A model generated the notes under the pieces. The model saw only the letters and a program-made list of their open reading frames with translations. It was not told the origin of the DNA and did not search any database. The translations under genes and the position numbers were made by a program. A stretch of 35,973 nt of DNA, from positions 371-36,343 of the forward strand of contig MFLV01000004.1 in assembly GCA_001781435.1 (NCBI GenBank), given 5' to 3'. This stretch comes from Candidatus Kaiserbacteria bacterium RIFCSPLOWO2_01_FULL_51_21 (lineage in GTDB: Bacteria; Patescibacteriota; Minisyncoccia; Phycocordibacterales; 2-01-FULL-51-21). Position 1 is the first letter of the stretch; every line of letters starts with the position of its first letter. This document shows, piece by piece, positions 1-6,783 of this stretch.

Positions 1-356
1 TAGCTTATGAACAAACCAACTGGCGAGAGAAAGCAAAAAGGCGCCGACAAGAGCGGGTACAAAACCGGCAACATCGAACCCGTCAACGAAGGAACCGACA
101 AACCAAAAAAGGCCGGCATTTAAAACAAATGAGAAAAGCCCGAGCGTCATGAGCGTAAGCGGAAGCGTTAAAATCGCGAGTACGGGCTTCAGGGTAACAT
201 TTACGATACTTAAAATGAGTGCGGCGATAATCGCCGGATACCACCCGGAGACCGTGATTCCCGGGACAAACTTCGCGATCGCAAGGAGTGCCAGGGCGGT
301 AATGGCAAGTTTGAGGAGAAGTCGAAGCAACATACTAAATACTATTGGTGCAGTCA
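1..356 (-). CDS. YvlD/phage holin family 4-like small membrane protein (partial, runs off left edge; alternative start at 333)
   Basis: Not in the ORF track because there is no stop in the window. Minus-strand translation from 356: MTAPIVFSMLLRLLLKLAITALALLAIAKFVPGITVSGWYPAIIAALILSIVNVTLKPVLAILTLPLTLMTLGLFSFVLNAGLFWFVGSFVDGFDVAGF..., matching the YvlD-type pattern (xxxNxxLKPxLxxLxLPxxxLTLGLF). Confidence 0.8.
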
Positions 357-366
357 TTAAAGCACA

Positions 367-427
367 CCCCGTGAGATATAAGTACTCCAATTTTACCATG
401 GAATGTAGAGAGCATTATCTCACGGGG
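367..427. repeat. Inverted-repeat element (CCCCGTGAGATA ... TATCTCACGGGG) just upstream of the YvlD-like start
   Basis: Perfect 12-bp inverted repeat, 367-378 versus 416-427. Confidence 0.6.
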
Positions 428-604
428 CATAGTCCTAAGTCCGCGCAACTTTCCTCCCCTTCCTGGGAAGGAGGACCTAAGTAAAAAATGCAAAACAGTT
501 TCACCAACCAGAAACTTTCAAAAAGTCTCTTTCTTCTAAGTGTCTCGCTTAATCGAGAAGCTTTTGTATGTCTCGTTTCCCCGAGTTCTCGGCTCCATGG
601 CTTT

Positions 605-763
605 TCTAGAGCATGTCTGGAAATCCCTAACCCAGAGGCAGGTATGCGTTTCGGAGGGGGTTGCGAACGCGACGGCATGAGCATTTCAGCCATTTTTTCA
701 CCAGAAAAAACGGCGTACCCGGAGAAACGCATGCCTGCCGAGGGTCCCGGAACATGCTCTAGA
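605..763. repeat. Palindromic REP-like element, copy A
   Basis: 12-bp perfect inverted ends TCTAGAGCATGT (605-616)/ACATGCTCTAGA (752-763); inner arms GGCAGGTATGCGTTTC/GAAACGCATGCCTGCC; shares GGCAGGTAT, GAGGGGG, CGCGACGGC and GCGTACCC blocks with 27565-27673. Confidence 0.6.
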
Positions 764-1613
764 GAAGTTTGAGTGTATGAAGTGTCTTAAGGGTGTCTTG
801 CCAGTTGTTAACCTGTATCGCTTTAACGGGACAGGGATGTGTCCCCTGCCAGGTATCAATGAAGGTGAGTATTGCGGTGTCATTGCCTCCCTCAAATAAG
901 GCATCACCCAAATACCACAGGCGCTCAAAACCGCGACCAAGGACTGAACGAACAGCATAGCTCTTATCATAACCCTGTACTACCACATCAAAGGAGGTCT
1001 CTCCTCCGAGAAAAATTTGTATTTCTTCCAAAGAAAGACGGGAGCATTCTTGTCGCAGGTGCTTGAGAAAACGCCGGCGAAATCCCGTGCGCTCGTCGTA
1101 TTCTTTGAAAAAAGCGCGATTGGCATAGGTTTCATTTCCTAAAGGCTCTCGGGGTCTCCCAATAGGTATTACGTTAATCATCGAAATTCGGTCAACAATC
1201 TTGTCTCCTATGATACGCATCGGAGAGGGTAGTTGGAACTCCGGCAGCTTGAGTGCGTGCTCAATTATTTGCATAAGGTGTTGAAACCGTGCTTCTCCCA
1301 TGTGAGAGCACATCTCAAAACGTTCAACGAGCTCGGTCGACAACTTTTCAAAAAGCTTGCAGTGATACCGGGCAGTACCGTTGCATACAAATGCTTCAAA
1401 TGAGCCGCGATATCCGAAGCGGTGCAGAGGCTCAATAAATTGTTCGGCAATGAGCCGAAGATCGCTTCCGGCGCACACGAAAAACGGAACGGACAGATGC
1501 TGAAGCGCCGCCGCCATTTCGGGCTCGAGCGGCCGGCGAGGCGGCGTCAGGGTATTATCTACATCGAATACCACTGCCGACCTTGCATCAACTGTCTTTT
1601 TCTGTGCATCCAT
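759..1613 (-). CDS. HAD-superfamily phosphatase resembling eukaryotic-type phosphomannomutase (PMM)
   Basis: FDVDNTLTPPR, NVIPIGR, GGETSFDVVVQGYDKSYAV and LGDALFEGGNDTAI correspond to PMM motifs DVDGTLTxPR, NVSPIGR, GGxxSFDVFPxGWDK and GDxTxxGGNDxEI. Confidence 0.8.
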   Translation of the reverse strand: MDAQKKTVDARSAVVFDVDNTLTPPRRPLEPEMAAALQHLSVPFFVCAGSDLRLIAEQFIEPLHRFGYRGSFEAFVCNGTARYHCKLFEKLSTELVERFEMCSHMGEARFQHLMQIIEHALKLPEFQLPSPMRIIGDKIVDRISMINVIPIGRPREPLGNETYANRAFFKEYDERTGFRRRFLKHLRQECSRLSLEEIQIFLGGETSFDVVVQGYDKSYAVRSVLGRGFERLWYLGDALFEGGNDTAILTFIDTWQGTHPCPVKAIQVNNWQDTLKTLHTLKLL

Positions 1614-1623
1614 TAGTTACATG

Positions 1624-2079
1624 CTATGTCTTTTTTGCGCGCAGAGCGTATTTTGAGAGAAGCCAGGAGCTTGACTGGACTTTTCCCCCTTTTCCAAGAT
1701 TGAAAACCGTGCGGCAATTGAGTTCCTTGCACACTGACGCTTCAGGAATACTTTTTCTCGTTCGATCTCCGCCGTTGCCAAAAATATTGGGCCGCAGGGC
1801 GCGAAGCTCGGCGCAGACACTCATATCCGACGGGTTCTTTGGGTGACGGGTAAGAACAACTTCGTCAACCGCTTTGAGAGCCTTGATGATTTCTCTGCGC
1901 TCATCCTCGTGCATAAAAATGACCCCTTTCTTTTTTCGAAGCCAGCGGTCGTTATTGAGGATGACAACCAACCGATCTCCGAGTTTCCGTGCTTCTTCAA
2001 ACATTCGTACATGCCCGACATGAAGAGGATCAAAACCACCGCTCACCGCGATTACGACATCCTTTTTTCCGCTTTTCAT
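1624..2079 (-). CDS. Cytidylyltransferase-like nucleotidyltransferase (RfaE-C/TagD-like)
   Basis: SGGFDPLHVGHVRMFEEARKLGD (HxGH nucleotidyltransferase motif) and downstream GNGGDR. Confidence 0.8.
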   Translation of the reverse strand: MKSGKKDVVIAVSGGFDPLHVGHVRMFEEARKLGDRLVVILNNDRWLRKKKGVIFMHEDERREIIKALKAVDEVVLTRHPKNPSDMSVCAELRALRPNIFGNGGDRTRKSIPEASVCKELNCRTVFNLGKGGKVQSSSWLLSKYALRAKKT

Positions 2080-2114
2080 AGTTTTTACAACCTCGCGAGA
2101 ATCAAAAATGTTCC

Positions 2115-4661
2115 TTACTTCTTCGCCAAATTTTTCTGATGCTCTTCTGTATTAAGCATCCCGCATTTCTTATATTTTTTGCCGCTACCACACGGACAGG
2201 GGTCGTTACGTCCCACCTTTCCGCCGGAGGCGGACCCACCTTTGGCGGGCGCTCTTTCTTCACTTTTTGATTCCAGGCTTCCGCCGATAAAGCGCGCCTG
2301 TTGATGTACTTCCGTCAATTGCTTTTCCTCGCGCATAAATGCCTCCGCGCCGATGTTCGGCAGAAGGCGCAGTACCGTTTCGATAAAGCTCTCTTCCATT
2401 TCCTTAAAAAGCCGAAGTCCCTCCTTGCGGTACTCAACCAGCGGATCGCGCTGTCCATAGGCGCGCAGATTGACGCTGCCGCGCATATAATCCATTACTT
2501 CCAGGTGTTCTACCCAAAGCATATCAATGGTTTGAAGGAGAAGCTGTCGTGCGGAGGATAAAAATTCCGTATCGCCAAGCTGCTGCCTTCTCTCAGCAAT
2601 CGCCTTGCGCGCTTCTTCACTGTCGCCAACGAGTTCATCAAGGAGTGTTTCGAATTCCGATGGTTCTCCGAGTAGCACTTTCCGGCGGCGTTTGTAAACA
2701 GTGTGCCGTTGGTGATTAAGCACCATGTCATATTCGAGCACGAGCTTCCGAGCATCAAAATTAAATCCCTCGATTTTTGTCTGCGCGGATTCAAGCGACC
2801 GCGTGATAAGTGAATTTTCAATCGGCTCATCCTCCGGAATACCAAAGCGCCCCATCATTTTCTTTATGGTGTCAGAAGCAAAAACACGCATGAGGGTGTC
2901 TTCAAGCGACACAAAAAACTGCGTGTCACCCGGATCGCCCTGCCGCCCGGAGCGCCCTCGAAGCTGATTATCGATACGCCGCGCTTCGTGGCGCTCGGTA
3001 CCAAGCACAAAGAGCCCCCCGAGATCTTTCACCCCTTCATGTTCCTCTTTGGTCGCCGGGTTACCTCCGAGCTTGATATCAACGCCGCGGCCAGCCATGT
3101 TCGTGGCAACCGTTACTCGCCCCTTCCTTCCCGCCTGTGCAATAATCTCTCCTTCACGCTCATGGTTCTTGGCATTCAGCATCTCATGTTGGATTCCTTC
3201 CTGCGTCAGAAATTTTCCCAAGAGCTCGTTCTTCTCTATCGAAACCGTGCCGATGAGGACCGGTTGCCCCTTAGCATTGAGCTCTTTTACCTTGCGCGCA
3301 ACTGCCCTGAACTTTCCTGCTTCCGTCTGGAAAATGAGGTCATTGTGATCGTGCCGTTTAGACGGCTTATTGGTCGGAATCGCCATGACCTCGAGACCGT
3401 ATACCTTGTAAAATTCTTCTGAGGAGGTGAGCGCCGTACCAGTCATTCCGGCAAGTTTCCCATAAAGACGGAAATAGTTCTGAAAGGTAATCGAAGCAAA
3501 CGTGCGCGACTCTTTCTGTACCGCCACCCCCTCTTTCGCCTCAATCGCCTGATGCAGCCCCTCCGACCAGCGCCGGCCGGGCTGGAGACGTCCCGTAAAT
3601 TCATCTACAATGACGACTTCCCCATCCCGAACCACATAATGCCGATCCCGTTCAAAAAGCGCCTTAGCGCGCACTGCCGTTTCAAGGTGGTGTACGTATT
3701 TGATGCCTTTTTCGGTATACAGGTTGCCAATGCCGAGGATTTTTTCTGTTTTTTCAATGCCCGCGTCAGTAAGAATTATGGTTCTATGTTTTTCATCAAC
3801 GGTATAATCAATGTCATGCTGAAGCTCTCGCGCAACATTGGTAAAAAGCGCATATAAATTCTCGGATTCTGTTGTCGGAGCTGAAATAATAAGGGGGGTA
3901 CGAGCCTCGTCGATGAGAATTGAGTCTATTTCGTCGACAATAGCAAAGTGGAATCCCCGTTGGCGTAACCCTTTGGGATTGTATTCTATATTGTCACGCA
4001 GATAATCAAAGCCAAATTCATTGTTGGTACCGTAGGTAATGTCGGCTTCGTAGCTTTCCCGTCGCGACACCGGACGCAAAAATTCGTGCACCACTTTGAA
4101 TGAACCGAGTGTATCTCGTGTTTTGTCCAACTCTCCTTCCCGTGGTGAGTTGTCGGTTGTGTGTTGTGAGTCGTACACATAGGACTCCTCATGATTAATG
4201 ACGCCAACCGAAAGTCCGAGTGCCGAGTAAATTTGCCCCATCCATACGCCGTCGCGCCGCGAAAGGTAATCATTGACCGTGACCACATGTACTCCTTTGC
4301 CGGGAAGTGCGTTGAGGTATGCGGGAAGTGTCGCGACGAGCGTTTTTCCTTCGCCGGTGCGCATTTCTGTAATATTGCCGTAGTGGAGCACTATGCCGCC
4401 CATGAGTTGAACATCAAAATGCCGCTCCCCGAGAGAACGCCTTGCCGCTTCGCGCACTACGGCGAAAGCTTCAGGTAGTATGGCTTCAAGTGTTCTGCCG
4501 TGGGCAAGCTTATCCCGAAAAACTTGAGTTTTTTCCCGAAGTTCCTCGTCGGAAAGAGCTTGAGTTTTCTGCTCATACTCGTTGATATTCTTGACAACCT
4601 CTTCGTATTGTTTCGGAACTTTAGTTCCCTTCCCCTCGCTAAATAAGCTATTAAAAAACAT
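2115..4661 (-). CDS. secA: Preprotein translocase ATPase SecA
   Basis: MRTGEGKTLVATLPAYLNAL, VTVNDYLSRRD, ITYGTNNEFGFDYLRDN, TNMAGRGVDIKLGG, GRSGRQGDPG, and C-terminal zinc motif VGRNDPCPCGSGKKYKKC. Confidence 0.97.
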   Translation of the reverse strand: MFFNSLFSEGKGTKVPKQYEEVVKNINEYEQKTQALSDEELREKTQVFRDKLAHGRTLEAILPEAFAVVREAARRSLGERHFDVQLMGGIVLHYGNITEMRTGEGKTLVATLPAYLNALPGKGVHVVTVNDYLSRRDGVWMGQIYSALGLSVGVINHEESYVYDSQHTTDNSPREGELDKTRDTLGSFKVVHEFLRPVSRRESYEADITYGTNNEFGFDYLRDNIEYNPKGLRQRGFHFAIVDEIDSILIDEARTPLIISAPTTESENLYALFTNVARELQHDIDYTVDEKHRTIILTDAGIEKTEKILGIGNLYTEKGIKYVHHLETAVRAKALFERDRHYVVRDGEVVIVDEFTGRLQPGRRWSEGLHQAIEAKEGVAVQKESRTFASITFQNYFRLYGKLAGMTGTALTSSEEFYKVYGLEVMAIPTNKPSKRHDHNDLIFQTEAGKFRAVARKVKELNAKGQPVLIGTVSIEKNELLGKFLTQEGIQHEMLNAKNHEREGEIIAQAGRKGRVTVATNMAGRGVDIKLGGNPATKEEHEGVKDLGGLFVLGTERHEARRIDNQLRGRSGRQGDPGDTQFFVSLEDTLMRVFASDTIKKMMGRFGIPEDEPIENSLITRSLESAQTKIEGFNFDARKLVLEYDMVLNHQRHTVYKRRRKVLLGEPSEFETLLDELVGDSEEARKAIAERRQQLGDTEFLSSARQLLLQTIDMLWVEHLEVMDYMRGSVNLRAYGQRDPLVEYRKEGLRLFKEMEESFIETVLRLLPNIGAEAFMREEKQLTEVHQQARFIGGSLESKSEERAPAKGGSASGGKVGRNDPCPCGSGKKYKKCGMLNTEEHQKNLAKK

Positions 4662-4669
4662 GAGGACTT

Positions 4670-4675
4670 ATTGTA
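4670..4675 (-). promoter_or_regulatory. Candidate -10 (TACAAT), 8 nt upstream of the secA ATG
   Basis: Minus strand CGCTACAATAAGTCCTCATG. Confidence 0.5.
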
Positions 4676-4688
4676 GCGTAAACCGCAC

Positions 4689-4727
4689 AAAAAAGCACCG
4701 CCACATCCGTAATGGGTGTGGCGGTGC
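4689..4727 (-). terminator. Rho-independent terminator downstream of the micro-ORF
   Basis: GCACCGCCACATCC/GGGTGTGGCGGTGC stem (4695-4708/4714-4727) followed on the minus strand by TTTTTT. Confidence 0.8.
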
Positions 4728-4752
4728 CGAGACGTCTCGCTACGTAAGGAGA

Positions 4753-4794
4753 TTATCTCTTCTTTTTCTTCGCGGCCTTCTTTCTCTTTGCCAT
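4753..4794 (-). CDS. Putative 13-aa Lys/Arg-rich microprotein MAKRKKAAKKKKR
   Basis: ATG GCA AAG AGA AAG AAG GCC GCG AAG AAA AAG AAG AGA TAA on the minus strand, followed closely by a strong terminator. Confidence 0.4.
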   Translation of the reverse strand: MAKRKKAAKKKKR

Positions 4795-4829
4795 AAGTGC
4801 TACTAGGTTATGCTAAGCGTATATCGTAT

Positions 4830-4891
4830 GCAGTAATTTCCGACCATTGTCGCCGCAATATGAAGCGGCAAAATATTTAAAAAATTACTGC
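4830..4891. other. Candidate structured RNA/regulatory element
   Basis: Outer 10-bp inverted repeat GCAGTAATTT/AAATTACTGC enclosing a GCCGC-N8-GCGGC hairpin in non-coding DNA. Confidence 0.35.
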
Positions 4892-5119
4892 TCAGCCGTT
4901 TCTCTTACAGTATCGCTCATTCAAAGTACACATACAATGATTTTTATGCACGAGGTGTGGATAACCCCCATACGACACTTACGTGCCCTCGTTCTTTTGC
5001 TCTGCCAAAGTTTTGAAATCGTTTCGTACACGATACACTGTTTTGTGTACGTGCGTATGGATTTAGAAACACACTACGATATGCAAATTATTTTGAGCGC
5101 GAATCCGGTATAAAACAAG

Positions 5120-5161
5120 TCCCGTGGAATCCCCACAGCTCGCTGTGGGGATTCCACGGGA
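5120..5161. terminator. Perfect 20-bp-stem hairpin, probable murB terminator/palindromic element
   Basis: TCCCGTGGAATCCCCACAGC-TC-GCTGTGGGGATTCCACGGGA; minus-strand continuation ACTTGTTTTATA. Confidence 0.7.
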
Positions 5162-5223
5162 CACCAGGTTGTTTTTTTGGAAGATGTGTCGGCCGCCGCC
5201 GACCCAGAACACAACTCGCCTTC

Positions 5224-6276
5224 TCATCCCCGCGGCAAGTCGCCGGGTATTTGAAGTCGATCTCCAATAAACACGATCTCCGGGACAATCTCAATACCGG
5301 TCTTTTCCCGGACATCACGGATTATGTTCTCAGCAAACTCGCGCATTTCCTGCGCGGTTGAGCCGCCGTAGTTGACAAGTACCAAAGATTGTTTCTCAAA
5401 TACTCCGACTCTGCCGCGGCGTACCCCTTTCCACTGCAGCCGCTCTAACAAAGCACCAAGAGCAATTTTGCTTCCGCCGCCCCTAAGAGGAAAATGGGGC
5501 AAATCCGGGAACTCCTTGAGAAGTTTTGCAAGAGTCGTACTGTCAACCGCAGGGTTTTTGAAAAAAGAGCCGGCAGTTCCGATTACTTTGATATCAGGAA
5601 ATTTTCTGCTGCGGATCAAAAGAACTGCCTCGCGAACCTCAAGAGGAGTTGGGGGAGTTTCGCGATTAGTGAAATAATCCCGAACCTCACGATAGGAAAG
5701 ATTCGGCGCTCCATTTTTTGAAAGATGAAAAGCAACGCGAGTGATAATCCACTGCCGCCCTTCTTCGGTTTTAAAGAAGCTTGTTCGATATCCAAACTGG
5801 CAGTCGGTGTTTTGAAACAGCCGCTTCTTGTATGTTTTCATACTGTAGGCCTCAACCCATGCAATCGCAGTGCCTACTTCCACTCCATATGCCCCGACAT
5901 TTTGAACTGGAGTTCCTCCGACCGTACCGGGAATACCGGAAAGATTCTCGAGTCCAGAAAGACCACTCTCTATGGTTCTGACAACAAAAGGGTCCCAGGG
6001 TTCTCCTGCCCCCGCCACAACCTGAAACACCTCCCCCTCCTCCTTCAGTGAGACGCCACCAATCTCAATTTTTATGACAAGCCCGGGAAAGCCATCGTCA
6101 CTTATAAGAAGATTCGATCCGCCGCCCAGAACGAAAAAGGGGACCTTTTCTTTTTCTCCCCACTCAAGCGCCTCTTTCAGATCTTGAGGTGTGCGCACAC
6201 GAGCAAAAAAACGCGCCCTGCCCCCAATCTGAAATGTGGTAAACGATGCCAAGAGCACCTCCCTTTCTATCTCCAT
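5224..6276 (-). CDS. murB: UDP-N-acetylenolpyruvoylglucosamine reductase
   Basis: TTFQIGGRARFFARV, VLGGGSNLLISDDGF, GIPGTVGGTPVQNVGAYG and IGTAGSFFKNP are MurB signatures. The track ORF extends to 6336, but the Met at 6276 (MEIEREVLLAS) is the better start. Confidence 0.93.
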   Translation of the reverse strand: MEIEREVLLASFTTFQIGGRARFFARVRTPQDLKEALEWGEKEKVPFFVLGGGSNLLISDDGFPGLVIKIEIGGVSLKEEGEVFQVVAGAGEPWDPFVVRTIESGLSGLENLSGIPGTVGGTPVQNVGAYGVEVGTAIAWVEAYSMKTYKKRLFQNTDCQFGYRTSFFKTEEGRQWIITRVAFHLSKNGAPNLSYREVRDYFTNRETPPTPLEVREAVLLIRSRKFPDIKVIGTAGSFFKNPAVDSTTLAKLLKEFPDLPHFPLRGGGSKIALGALLERLQWKGVRRGRVGVFEKQSLVLVNYGGSTAQEMREFAENIIRDVREKTGIEIVPEIVFIGDRLQIPGDLPRG

Positions 6277-6464
6277 CCCGTTAGAGATAGGAAACGCCCA
6301 ACTGACGTCCTGAGCCTTCCCTACTGTAGAAATCAATAATGGTCATCGACCAGGCGTTTTTTGAAGCGTTTCCGTTTATAGCTTTAGACCGAAGTGGCAA
6401 TATCACAACCATGAAATCCTTACCATTTAGCTATAGTACCAACTGTTAGTATCTCTAACGGGAT
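6275..6464. repeat. Inverted-repeat-bounded element (ATCCCGTTAGAGATA ... TATCTCTAACGGGAT)
   Basis: Perfect 15-bp inverted repeat at 6275-6289 and 6450-6464; the left arm abuts the murB start (TCTAACGGGATG). Confidence 0.65.
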
Positions 6465-6482
6465 CCATGATGTAGTTCTATT

Positions 6483-6652
6483 GTGCCAATCGGCGGGGAG
6501 CGGGTGCGAGCTCCAAAAAATAAAAGTCTTCGTGAGTGCCGCCGCCCCCCACCGCTTGGCGCAAGAGGGTTTTCCACCACGGTAACACACAAACGAAAAT
6601 CCCGCCAAAGGCGGGATTTTCGTAGACTTTTATTCAGGTGCCCGATTGGCAC
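6483..6652. repeat. Nested palindromic element containing a terminator hairpin
   Basis: GTGCCAATCGG (6483-6493)/CCGATTGGCAC (6642-6652) and AATAAAAGTC (6519-6528)/GACTTTTATT (6625-6634) enclosing CGAAAATCCCGCC-AAA-GGCGGGATTTTCG (6594-6622). Confidence 0.65.
6594..6622. terminator. Bidirectional rho-independent terminator-like hairpin
   Basis: 13-bp perfect stem with 3-nt loop and A/T-flanked arms. Confidence 0.7.
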
Positions 6653-6783
6653 GCACTAAAGTAAGCTAGCATAGATCGACCAAAAGTGCAAGTCCCGTAG
6701 GTCCACTTCTATGTTAAGCGAGCCTCGTGCTTTGGAGGAGCTTGATGGACGCGTCTCCGGAAAAGCATGAGGCGAGCGTCTCT

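Noticed and set aside
149-484. 111-aa plus-strand ORF in the track
   Set aside because: Antisense to the clearly coding YvlD-like frame and running into a palindromic intergenic region; no recognisable protein features.
415-970. Short ORFs at 415-732, 488-772 and 698-970
   Set aside because: They lie in the palindromic repeat region or antisense/out of frame to the PMM-like gene; low-complexity translations.
4956-4964. DnaA box suggesting a replication origin
   Set aside because: Only one consensus 9-mer and no dnaA/dnaN neighbours; a single match in about 36 kb is not sufficient.
4847-5113. 88-aa plus-strand ORF in the secA/murB intergenic region
   Set aside because: No promoter/SD, AT-rich random-looking composition, overlaps palindromes; not supported as a gene.
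6277-6336. N-terminal extension of MurB in the ORF track
   Set aside because: Lies inside the inverted-repeat element; homology begins at MEIEREVLL (6276).
6660-6760. tRNA-like appearance near AAGTGCAAGTCCCGTAGGTCCACTT
   Set aside because: Could not form a consistent acceptor stem, anticodon loop and T-loop (no GGTTCRAATCC block); not called as RNA.
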